Positions 54,211-64,000 of a stretch of 64,000 bases of DNA are shown here, piece after piece. The translations under genes were made by a program, and so were the position numbers. Source of the stretch: Periplaneta americana (Eukaryota; Arthropoda; Insecta; Blattodea; Blattidae); NCBI RefSeq assembly GCF_040183065.1, contig NC_091126.1, positions 145,292,204 to 145,356,203 on the forward strand, given 5' to 3'. The first letter of the stretch is position 1. The number at the start of each line of letters is the position of its first letter. The notes beneath the pieces were generated by a model, which was not told the DNA's origin, made no database searches, and saw nothing but the letters and a program-made list of their open reading frames with translations.

Positions 54211-56935
54211 CAGGGGCCACTAGGGCCGTGCCCCACCAATAATTCGACCCCCATAATTTTTCTTTTCGAATTTAAAATACGTAAATTTTGTTCAGGACAG
54301 TGTACTGGATTCATAATTGTTTCAGTAAATTTCGTCACATTACGCGAAGTGTGTCGGTAAAACGTCAAAGACTGTATTACACTAAATATTGTGAGCTTGG
54401 GCCCGCGTCAAAGGACCCCACTACTTGAATCACTTTAGAGCTCAACCGCCATGATGCGACGGAAATTCACGAAGTGTTACAAATTTACCGTTACGAGTAT
54501 ATGCTTCGTTGGGGCCCACCTGACGGACTGAAGCAAGTATCACAGACTCTTGTTCTTTGAACAACCGCATGGCTAACGGTCTGAGCGAGATTCTAAAACA
54601 AAGTCTACAAGCTTTCAATTTAGAAAATAATCTCATAGCTCAGGCATATGATAGTGCTGCAGTAATGAGTGGAAACCAGGGTGGGGTCCAGACTTTGATG
54701 CAGAAAACATTTCCTTGCGCGAAATTTGTTCACTGCTACGTCCACCAACTTAATTTAGTTATAAAAAAAATACATGTTCATAACGCATTAAATCAGTAAA
54801 GTTGTGTTTTGCTAATATTACTGGATTCATAGCATTCTCCACTTCACCTAACGCAGTGACCTACTGCGATCTGTGTGCAGTAAGCGCATACCAACTATTT
54901 CAGCAATAAGATGGAACTTTCAGTCCCAAGTTGTAGCCTCCGTTAAGGGAAATAAAGCGGAGCTATTGAAATGCTTCGAAAGGATTGAAGAGGGAGATGA
55001 CTCAAATGAATGGGATGACATAACAGTGAGAGAGGCTTTTGGTCTAAAAAAATGTTAAATAATAATGAATTTTTGTTTTTCTAAATTTCGTTTATGACTT
55101 GATGAAACATGTTGATATATTATAAGGTGGGTGCTCTTATTATGGCCATGTTCCTGATATGGCCACCCTCCCCCACCCCAATTGTGAGTTAGTTAACCAA
55201 AAAATCCGCTAAATTGCAGCAGCATCCAGTGAAAGGGCATCCTGGTATGTCACTTGATCGTTTTCCATCCAGTCAGGTTGAGCAATATGGCGTCAGTTGC
55301 CTGTTTTGTGGTTTTCATGTGATCTCTTCTTATTTTTCTCTGGTAAGTCTCCTTTGTTTTATGCATGTTTTTCAAAGACTTGTTTCATGAAAACCATCGT
55401 ACTCAATTCGGTTTTTAATGTTCTGTTGATTGGTGTTGTAGTTGATGGCGTATCTTTTACGAGTTGTTCATAATCAAACGATTTTCGTGAAAGCTTACCT
55501 GCTCCTGATATGGCCATATCAAATGCACAATGGCCATATCAAATGCACCATGGCCATATCAAGTTCATTTCACGTTTATTTTTTCACCTGACAAATTTAC
55601 ATGCCTTATAGCTGAGATTACGCAAAAATTTTGTATTTTAAGAAAAACAACTTAATTTTTATGGAAAAACCTGTTTTGACTACACTTTTGAATTATAAAA
55701 AAGATTATTAAGTGTCATTTTTATTCATTTTACACCAAAATTATTTAATTTTAACACAACTGCGCTATCAAACTGAAAACAATCACGATTTGTAGAACAT
55801 GGAACAAGGGTGGCCATATCATGTGCACATGTTCCTGATATGGCCACTAGGTAGACTTTTGGAATTTGGGACTTCTTGGACAATTAAAGCTATTTTTATG
55901 GGGAAAGGAAATTGTTTTAAGAAAGTCCATTAGACTAAGAACGACTAAGAAAAAAAGTGGTTTACATTTTTTTTTCAAAATGGCGGCTAGAAAAATTCTC
56001 AAACCTTAGCATGGCCATATCAGGGACACCTACCTTACAATATAATACAGATGCAAACTGCAAATAGATTGAGAATATCTGCCACATTACAACATTTTGA
56101 GTCGGCTGTAATGGAAATAAGAGAGAACACTAACAGATACGAAATAAATATCTGTGATGAAGAAGAACGTTCGTGTCCTCCAAGAAAAAGGCTTAAACTC
56201 AGTAGGCAAGTAAAACTGTCGGCAGATGCCACAGAAATATGCGATATCATTATCAACCAATTCAATTGACGTTTCATGCAATCACATTATTTGGCAGCTT
56301 CCAAAGAAATTTGCTTCATACAGAGATAAGTTCTCCACCGACTGGGCTAATATTTTCGTAAAATATTACAGTCCTTTAATTTCGAAAGAAAAATGTATTA
56401 ATGCACTATCAGTGATCTATCGAAATGATGCATTTAAAGATATTTCCTCTGCGTGTGATTTGTTTGTTTTTTTTAATGAATTATACCTTTGAAGATTCAT
56501 TCTCTGAAGTAGAAGAAGCCCTTCGAATCGCACTAACAACATCTGTTTCAACAGCTGAGTCAGAACGGAGTTTCAACACATTAAACAGGATAAAAACATT
56601 TCTCAGAAACACCGTGGGTCAAGATAGGCTGAATTCGTTGGCTTTCTGTTCTATTCTTAAGGAACATCTCCATCAAATCCCGGACTTAAGAACAGGGTCA
56701 TGAGAAAAGTTTGCCAGAAAGGACAGACAAGCACATCATCTTTATAAATAATTCTGCAAATTGGTAAGTTTAATGTTGAATTTGCGTTATTATGTAGGTG
56801 GTAGTTCTAGTTGTATTATTTTAAGTAGAAACAATTAACTAAAATGAAATAAATCTTGGTGCATTATTTAACGCATATCACAAAATTTGTGAAATATCTG
56901 GCCCCTCCAACAAAAATTATCACGAGCCGCCACTG
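54211..56935 (+). mobile_element. hAT element (dead), perfect 8-bp target duplication
   Basis: Begins CAGGGGCCACT, ends GAGCCGCCACTG, flanked by ggtacatt (54203-54210 and 56936-56943). Transposase pieces: LNLENN-like region then AQAYDSAAVMSGNQGGVQTL, CYVHQLNLVIKKIHVHNAL, KRIPTISAIRWNFQSQVVAS and the hATC dimerisation domain ALTTSVSTAESERSFNTLNR, IKTFLRNTVGQDRLNSLAF. It resembles TTF-type/ZMYM-like hAT transposases. Broken by stops, frameshifts and the insertion at 55125-56035. Confidence 0.9.
55125..56035. mobile_element. TA-flanked element with repeated TGGCCATAT palindromes, inside a hAT
   Basis: Ends AGGTGGGTGCTCTTATTATG and the reverse of the right end AGGTAGGTGTCCCTGATATG pair, then both read GCCATG. 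TA flanks both ends. The interior carries at least eight atggccatat / atatggcc words, with the perfect palindrome tgatatggccatatca. No transposase frame seen. Confidence 0.85.
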
Positions 56936-57074
56936 GGTACATTAACCTGATTTTGCTGCCTTTTTTCAGTCAACTGACTGAAAGGAAGAGTAAATTCCGG
57001 CCTCTTTCAACGAGGTTTTGCAATAGCGTATGTCATAAATATTTCTTTATGAGGAATTCGCAACATGTGACCTT

Positions 57075-57400
57075 TACTGTCCCCTGATCTTAAACCGTGT
57101 GACTATTTTCTCTTAAGACACACTGGATTAAAGAGTGTACAATAATACCTACAGTACATAACTAAGACGAACAGAAAAAGAAATTCAGATAGGAAGTAGC
57201 CTCCATATCGCGACGTCATTTGCAACGAGTCGTGGAGAGTTTCGTAAGCCAGTATCACAAATACCAGTATATACAATACAAAGGTCAATTTCAACACGTT
57301 CTTAGATAAATTAGATAAAGAAAACACGTAAAACTTTGTCATTTTCACACACTATTAACGACGTGCGAAATAATCGAACCCGCATACCAACAGCAAAAAC
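57075..57400 (+). pseudogene. mariner-type transposase C-terminal scrap
   Basis: Frames give LSPDLKPCDYFLL, then EVASISRRHLQRVVESFV and IQYKGQFQHVLR, followed by TLLTTCEIIEPAYQ. This is the order of the last catalytic Asp and the tail of mariner-type transposases. Lies between two hAT elements. Confidence 0.6.
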
Positions 57401-57669
57401 GCCTCAATTGATCATCCGGTACGATATAAAGGAACTAAAACGTAATTTATTGATCCATTTTAAAAAAGGAGACCGTGAAACTGCCTTCATTTTAAAAAAT
57501 ATGTGGCACCTATTTAAGAGAAAAATAATGACGCATCACCCACAATATTTCCCCTTGCGAAATCGAGACGATGTTTTTCCTATGTTAAGTTTTAGTTCTT
57601 CCGGGGTACTGCATGTAGAATATTTTATACACCTTCATTTTTTAAATTTTCAAGACATTGTATTCACAA

Positions 57670-59252
57670 CAGGGGCGAAGCTGAAGGGTAATCTGTGAGC
57701 CTTAGATTACCCGTTGGATTTTGAAGAAATAAGCGCATTTATATTTTCCTGTTTTCATTGGTATAGGTAAATGAAATCTCTAGTTTTCGGTCTAGTTACG
57801 GAAGGATTGACGCCAGCTCCTCGGCGCGGAACCATCACGTAACTACTCCTGATTCTGCTTCAAACCAGGCTCACGGCAGCAGCTAGAGATAGCATATGCG
57901 CATGCGCCAAGCGGAGTGCTTGCATACGTCACTAATGTTAGACAGCTCTGTGAAGAGCCTAGACTCAGCAGCACCAATCTCAGAGTCTGCTTCTGCTACA
58001 AACGTCCAGAAATTCAGCTACAAATACCAAAATGAAGCCACACACATTCAGAGAGTAATAAACAGAATCCACGACCTGTGCTATAGTTATGTTGGAAGGC
58101 GGGTGTGTTGGAAATGTCATTCATTAATTTAGGGCCAGTTCATTTTTGTTGCATAGGCGACTCCCAATAAGGACACTGTCAGGTGTCGGCGAATTCATGA
58201 ATCCAAGAATTGATGGTTAAACAATGGGCGCTATTCACATAACAGGAAAAGAAAACTGAAAATACCAAAGCTTTCCTTGCCATAAATAATGGTCGCTGTG
58301 TCCGGAATTCAGTCCTACTTTAAATTTTCTGTTATGTTTTCGTAATTTTTTTGCGGAAGCGAGAAACTTCTTATGGCTATTAGAGTGTGAGAAAATAAAA
58401 TTTGATAGAAGAACGTGTTTACACATAAAATTGAGTATTCACAAATAGTCATTCGATCAAATCTCATTGGGCTACATTTTGCCATTAGACTACGTAGCTA
58501 AAAGATGCGTTTACTGAATTCGGCCATGGTTGGCAACGCTGCAGTCTGTCAGTGTGTGAGAAATAATAGGGCAGTACTCATTTTTCGTCGGTCTATTTCC
58601 GTAAAGTGCAGATGTGTTCATTATTATCATGTATCATCCATTATCCACTTACGTTTTTATTCAAATAGTCACCTGTGGGTTCGGTATTTCGGTACTACGA
58701 ATACACTTATAGTATATAATTCGAATTATATTAACTACTAGAACGAATGTGAAATTGAAAATATATTTAACTGTTGGTAAAGAATACTACGTGGAAACGA
58801 ATTTTTTCTAATGACACATTTCGACGCAGGAGCATGACTATTGGTTAGCAGCAGCGTCTTTAAATAACGACGCGGTGAAGTGAAGTGAGAGCGGTATTCC
58901 AGTGCATGTTTGTGAGTTTAAAAACATGGATCACAAACGTTTATTCTGACCAAACAAAGCATTTGCCTGCATATTTGTTGCTGCAATATTTTTTTAACAA
59001 TGGCCTAGAAAAAATCTCTCAAGAAACAGTGTTGCTCATAAGATTGCTTCTCACCTTCCCTGTATCTACTGCGTCGAGTGAACGAAGTATGAGTGCACTG
59101 AAGAGAGTTAAGACATTTTTAAGGAACTCCATGTCAGATTCTAGACTGAGCAATTTGAGTACTCTGGCTATTGAGAAGTGTTTGTTAAACAGTCTCTTCA
59201 GGCATGACATCTTCAAAGAACACATCATCGACACCCCGACTGGAGTTCATCT

Positions 59253-59319
<67 letters not shown>

Positions 59320-59369
59320 AAGGAATGAACTTTAGAATACCCAGTTGCATGAATGTAGCTTCGCCACTG
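57670..59369 (+). mobile_element. hAT element, internally deleted, perfect 8-bp target duplication
   Basis: Begins CAGGGGCGAAGCT, ends AGCTTCGCCACTG, flanked by attcacaa (57662-57669 and 59370-59377). The hATC domain is seen at 58965-59240: LLIRLLLTFPVSTASSERSM, then SALKRVKTFLRNSMSDSRLS. The rest of the transposase is missing or unreadable. A (TA)n run lies at 59254-59315, 55 bp from the right end. Related to, but distinct from, the hAT at 54211. Confidence 0.9.
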
Positions 59370-59474
59370 ATTCACAATGGTCACGGAGTGGAGGTCACAT
59401 ATTTATTTTTACACCCTCGAATGCTAAATGAACTTCGTTCCTAGAATAGTCGACTGTACGTACTGTCACAGAGT

Positions 59475-59505
<31 letters not shown>

Positions 59506-59507
<2 letters not shown>

Positions 59508-59676
59508 GCAAATCGCAATATAGCGAACGTAGAAGCTCCGCCCACGACCCCTTCCACTTTTCCCCTACTAACTCACCAGACACTCTACGTGATAGGCGAG
59601 TGTTGTGTCGAATGCACATTTCATGTGGGTGGGGATAACTTTCCCTACTGGCGTTCGCTATATTGCGATTTATCCC
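59506..59676. mobile_element. MITE with 24-26 bp inverted ends
   Basis: Left gggcaaatcgcaatatagcg aacg and right cgttcgctatattgcgatttatccc are inverted. It follows a (TA)n run at 59477-59505. Non-coding. Confidence 0.8.
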
Positions 59677-61288
59677 TGTATGATTATGTATTACGAGTAC
59701 GATTCGGATGATTTTATTAAATTGTTTTCCCAGTCTCTACCAAGCCCCTACAGTCTCGGCTGCGCAGAACGAGGAAACCGGGGAAAATTGAACGCTGCGC
59801 TTGCCGCCATGTTGTTGGAGAGCAAACACATAATAGCAGTACTGTCGATGACACAGCTCATCTGCCCTGAACCTTGGGGAAGTTAGGGATGTTGTTTAGA
59901 GTGGTGTGAGGCTAACTTTGGAGCAAGCGGCTGGCTAACGGTACTTTTGGTGTGAATACCCTCCGCTTAATCCCCTTTCTATTTTCTCCAAAAAAGCATT
60001 TCTCTCTCTTCATTTGTACTTGGAAGACGACGGTGAACGTTTGCGTAATAGAATTGCTTGTTTAAATATGTATTCAAAGTTAAGACGTAGCAATATAACT
60101 TTCATGTGTAGTGTACTCCATAGTAACGTGGCGCGGAATTGGTAAATGAATGTTTTTATAATGCATGCTACATTGTATTTCTAACTTTCACTCCATCCAC
60201 TCCCAGTGCGAAACTATTACCCCAACGCCGCATTCCTTCCAGGGCAGATGAACTGTGCCACTGACAGTACGTAAATCACGCAATTTAACGCTGTGATGAT
60301 CTAAAATTGACAGATTATGGCCATTTTCGACGTTTAACGTAAAATTAGGATGAAATAAACACATTCAAAGTTTTATTGATATGTGTCAGAGCATTAAAGA
60401 AAAGAAAATACATACGCAGCAATTTATAGAAAACATGCTCATACATCCATAAATAGGCCTACATAATACACATTATAGAATGTATAATTTTACGATAATC
60501 AGCATATTGTTAGGTTTCAGAGAATCTAAAATTACATTAACATACATTACAAGACATAAATATATGCACCTTGATTACACAAGTTCTTATTATAACCAAA
60601 TTCTTAAGTGAAATAAATGTGATAATCAGTATAGACCTGTTGTTAAGTTTTAGAGAATCGAAAATTATATTACCGGTACTACTAGGACATAAGTAATCTG
60701 GCAAAATATTATGCGCAAAGGTAGCCAAATTACATTGAATTCATTCTTCAATTAATAAAGGGAATGCTATCAATTATAAAAAGTACCGGTACATAATACA
60801 TTGCAAACAATAGGTAACGTGAAGACCTAAAAACTAAACACAATAACCTTACGCAAAATAAAAAAAAGACATAGGCCTACTTTTTATGTCTGGAATTCTG
60901 TACATATTGTATTGTTATTTTAAATAAATAAAAAATATATATTATTATTGCTTGCGGAGTGATGGTACATAATTTTATGCACATATGTAATATCAATAAG
61001 ATGTCATTCCTGAAGAAAATGTTAATATTCCTAGGTTCTTTTAAATGCGACCCGCAAGATTGCCTATAAAATGAACGAGTATGATTCGGATGATTTTATT
61101 AATTTTTTTTCCCAGTCTCTACACGCTGCAAAACTATTTATTATATCATAATATATAGAATGAAAGTAGGCCTAACTGTAGTAAAGAACCTTTACTCCAA
61201 GCTTGTAACTTGCGTAAAACATGACCAAACACGCTGTCAGTTTTTTTTTTTTTTTTTTAAGTTACAGTAGAGTATAATTATCGAAATA
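59677..61288. other. unassigned stretch with internal duplication
   Basis: The segments at about 59694-59745 and 61073-61120 share gattcggatgattttattaa and cccagtctctac. The part 59760-60250 is less AT-rich than its surroundings. Another loose duplication: taggtttcagagaatctaaa (60510) and taagttttagagaatcgaaa (60643). No gene recognised. Confidence 0.45.
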
Positions 61289-61355
61289 TGAACGTGAGGC
61301 CAACAGCCGGCTAGTCTGTCTGAGGCTTTCAAGGGCTGTGGCACCACAGATTATT
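61289..61355 (+). mobile_element. SINE family S3, 3' end only
   Basis: cgtgaggccaacagccggct and gggctgtggcaccacagatt match the end of the copy at 44933-45275. Confidence 0.7.
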
Positions 61356-61363
61356 ATTAGTGT

Positions 61364-61452
61364 ATAATTGAGCACCCACGTGCAATAATGGGGTAAGTAG
61401 TTACGAAATATATTCATACTTACCCCATTATTGCATGTAGGTGCTCAATTAT
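61364..61452. repeat. 36-bp-arm hairpin
   Basis: Arms 61364-61399 and 61417-61452 (ataattgagcaccca, gcaataatggggtaagta) pair with two mismatches around a 17-nt loop. Confidence 0.85.
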
Positions 61453-61529
61453 GTTCTTTCATGTCCTTCCAGTCAAAATACTAACAACAATACGGCCTAC
61501 CACAGAGTTTTGCGTTATTTTGGATGCGA

Positions 61530-61880
61530 GTGTCGAAATACAATTTTAATATTTGATTGCTATTACTGGGTTTGAAACGGAATTGTAGCGGTTTTATCCG
61601 TATTCAGTTTAACTTTATTACTAGTGAACCATTTATTTGATTAATAGTTTGTCTTTGAAAGAGGCCTACTTTTTATAAGCTACAGCTCATCGTCATGGAC
61701 AAATATATATTCATCCATGTCATCATCTTCTTCTATAAGCAGTGAGTACACAAGGAGCAGAAATAAAGGATGCCGGTGTCGAAATACAATTTTAATATTT
61801 TATTCCTCCTACTTTTTACAAGCTACAGCTCATCGTCTTCTCTATAAGCAGGTCGGGGACAAGGAACAGAAATAAAGGAT
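61530..61880 (+). repeat. imperfect duplication
   Basis: gtgtcgaaatacaattttaa, tataagctacagctcatcgt and ggagcagaaataaaggat occur at about 61530-61770 and again at about 61775-61880. Confidence 0.6.
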
Positions 61881-62302
61881 ATTACATAATTTTGTCCATT
61901 AAGAAAGCACTCAACACTTAAAGATTTTTCTTCAGAAAATATATTAATTACATATTAAATGTAAGAGAAAAACACTTTTCAATAATTACAAATATAATAA
62001 TAAAAATAATACGCTGCAATTACTTACGCATTAGGTATATACAACAGAGAAACCTACACTTTTCCTTTAGAAAACAAATATTTGTTAAATCAGTCGGTAA
62101 AAAAACACGACAAGGGTTAAAGGGCATCCCACGAAATACAGCTTCCTATGCTCCCCACATTCAGAAGACAAATATATGTACATGACAAAGTGTAGGAGCC
62201 AGTTGTTGACAAGGCAATACAAACAATTGCTGGTTTCCTGCACATTTACAGAAGAACATGAACTCCAGATCCTCACCTACGAAACGTAAAGCTTATGATA
62301 TA
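61881..62302. other. unassigned AT-rich stretch
   Basis: No gene or repeat recognised. Confidence 0.35.
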
Positions 62303-62541
62303 CTTCGGAATATGTATGATTAGTCTTTCTTGTGTTAAATTTTAACGTACCTTGTTAACATGTTTCGACCTATTTTGGGTCATCTTCAGAACTGGTCGTA
62401 GTTGGTGTTGGCGCATCTTGTTTCCTGTGTGGGTGCGTTCGTGGTGTAGAGTCAAAGAGTGTATGTGTTTTGAAATTGAGTTGTGTGTTGAGAATATCGT
62501 TGGGGTGTGTTTTCGTGTGTCTGTATATGTATGATATGATA
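62303..62541 (-). mobile_element. Penelope-like element 3' end
   Basis: The minus strand matches the end of the PLE at 4581-5149: aactcaatttcaaaacacat, actctttgactc, gttctgaagatgaccca and tttaacacaagaaaga. Only the last coding residues and the 3' untranslated part remain. Confidence 0.8.
62349..62396 (-). ncRNA. hammerhead-like motif in PLE copy 3
   Basis: On the minus strand: ACC-A-GTT, CTGAAGA, T, GACC-(caaaata)-GGTC, GAA, ACATGT, T at the cleavage position, AAC-AA-GGT. All paired parts equal those of copy 1; the differences lie in the stem II loop and in the cleavage base, which stays within the allowed A, C or U. Confidence 0.6.
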
Positions 62542-62857
62542 TAATGAATACAGTGTTAATTTCATTTTCTTTCAAGAAAATGCAGTTCACGAAAACTACA
62601 GGGAATAATTTAGGGACTTGAACAATAGGTTGTGTGAAACTGCATCATAAATTATAAACAAGTGTTTTGATGGAGTACTGAAAGAACTTCTAGTAATTAA
62701 CAGCTCGGAGAGACACCATTTGTCTCGTTTCATATTTATTATCCACTGTTTCAACAGTTCCTTTTTTTTTTTCAAAGGGAACCTGCAAGAAAAGAAAAAT
62801 ACTGTACACACCGCATGGTATGCCGGGCGTTGTTACACATTTATGCATGAAAAAAAA

Positions 62858-62939
62858 ATGCTGCTAATAATTAGCAGCATACAGCAACTGATATATCATA
62901 TTTCATGTAAATTTTATGAAGTATGATATATCAGTTGCT
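62858..62939. repeat. two adjacent hairpins
   Basis: atgctgctaa / ttagcagcat at 62858-62880 (3-nt loop), then 24-bp arms 62883-62906 and 62916-62939 (agcaactgatatatcat) with one mismatch and a 9-nt loop. Confidence 0.9.
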
Positions 62940-63159
62940 TTTTCCTTTTGACATTTCAGTTATATTCAGCACACACAACAGGCATGTTTTTTCTTTGTTT
63001 TTTTTTTTTCGTAATGTTTACCTCCGTATACACAATGTTGTAAGCAGACGAATTTTTACAACGGTGGGCGCTTAATTCATATCTGCAGTGTTTCGCGGTG
63101 GCACCACAAAGAGCGCTGTACAGGACAACATGGCCACTCTATATTCTTCTCTTTCTAAC

Positions 63160-63200
63160 TCGTTGCTACACACACACACGCACGCACACACGCACACACA
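63160..63200. repeat. (CA)n-like microsatellite
   Basis: cacacacacgcacgcacacacgcacacacaca run. Confidence 0.9.
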
Positions 63201-63324
63201 CAAGTAGAGTTGACCGTGCTACAGATATAAATTATACAATTATACAATTTGCTTTACATGTGCAGCTCTAGCGAGAGAAGCGTGAACTACGCAACAAAGA
63301 TGGTGCGCATGTTACTGTTGTCAA

Positions 63325-64000
63325 CTTGCGAAGAGCAGCGAAGTGTTGTGCGACTTTTGTGGGCTAAAAGACATAACCCAAGTGAAATTCACAGGGACAT
63401 GTATGGCATGTAGGAGAAGACTGTATGGACCGTAGCAACAGCTCCAGATGGTTCGCATTCTTCACAGACGGCCGTGAGAAACTTTGTGATTCGCCACGTT
63501 GCGGGCGGCCGGTAACAGCTGCAAACCAGCAGAATGTCACAGTCATTGAGGCGGCAATTTTGAACGACCGGCGGATTGAACTGCGAACTTTATCTCAGCA
63601 GTTCAACATTTCATACGTTGCGGTGTACGATATCGTGCATGGAAATTTCATAAAGTTAGTGCCCACTGGGTACCTAAGGACCTGACAAACGACCACAAGG
63701 CCAGCGAATGATGACATGCTTGGACCACTTAAGGCGTTACGCTGCAGAAGTGCATGACTTTCTGAAAGGAATTTGCACTGGTGATGAGTCCTGTGCGTAC
63801 CACTACACGCCCGAAACAAGGAAGGCCTTTATGAAGTGGAAACATCCTGCTTCTCCAGTAAAGAAAAATTCAAAGTGACGCAATCTGCTAAGAAAGTGCT
63901 TGTGACAGTGTCCTAGGATATGGATGGTGTTTTGTTGGTGGACTTTGCTCAACATTGGACCACTGTGAATGCCGCAGCCTACATTCAAACGTTGGTAAAG
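63325..64000 (+). pseudogene. mariner transposase, frameshifted, runs off the window
   Basis: Frames combine: VVRLLWAKRHNPSEIHRDM, then MDRSNSSRWFAFFTDGREKL, CDSPRCGRPVTAANQQN, ILNDRRIELRTLSQQFNISY, the GDES catalytic region near 63781, and KFKVTQSAKKVLVTVS, stop, DMDGVLLVDFAQHW. This is a mariner transposase of the paired helix-turn-helix plus DDE type. At least three frameshifts and a stop; its last Asp region lies beyond base 64000. Confidence 0.88.

Overview
This is a AT-rich insect genomic window dominated by one split gene and many layers of transposable elements. The codon-level match of the gene to animal SCP-x, the GT-AG introns, the many tRNA-derived SINEs, Penelope-like elements, Tc1/mariner, hAT and Harbinger relics, and the frequent TAGGCCTA palindromes point to a large insect genome. 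A cockroach-like polyneopteran is my best guess, made from familiarity with the repeats and not proven here. I see no bacterial gene, CRISPR array, operon or recognisable virus.

The only clear cellular gene is ScpX (sterol carrier protein X: 3-ketoacyl-CoA thiolase fused to an SCP2 lipid-binding domain), on the + strand. Eight coding exons lie at 11465-11594, 18515-18708, 19796-19986, 24445-24682, 27888-28143, 35454-35610, 37633-37859 and 43415-43605. They join in frame to 527 codons plus stop, ending in the peroxisomal signal SKL. Only the short first coding exon (about 14 residues including the start Met) is missing; it probably lies upstream of base 1.

Region 1-11.4 kb, upstream of the first visible exon (intron or 5' flank): a MITE, SINEs, a Penelope-like element (PLE) inserted in a MITE, a dead hAT transposase, mariner scraps and a LINE tail. 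Region 11.5-43.6 kb (introns of ScpX): RTE and other LINE relics, a hAT with perfect 8-bp target duplication, a roughly 0.7-1.05 kb inverted repeat, long microsatellites, a nest of SINE / TA-element / SINE, a Tigger N-terminus, a mariner-type transposase, two Harbinger-type elements (one with a MADF coding remnant) and a LINE reverse transcriptase. Region 43.6-64 kb (3' flank): SINEs, a Tigger inserted in a LINE RNase H domain, a third Harbinger-like element carrying a tandem and inverted array of tRNA-like units, a LINE ORF end, two hAT elements with perfect 8-bp duplications (one carrying a palindrome-rich TA element), several hairpins, a PLE fragment and a mariner transposase running off the end.

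The most unusual signals are hammerhead-ribozyme-like motifs repeated in three PLE copies, the intronic inverted repeat, and insertion nests whose order of arrival can be read from target-site duplications. All transposon coding regions seen are broken; no complete autonomous element is visible.
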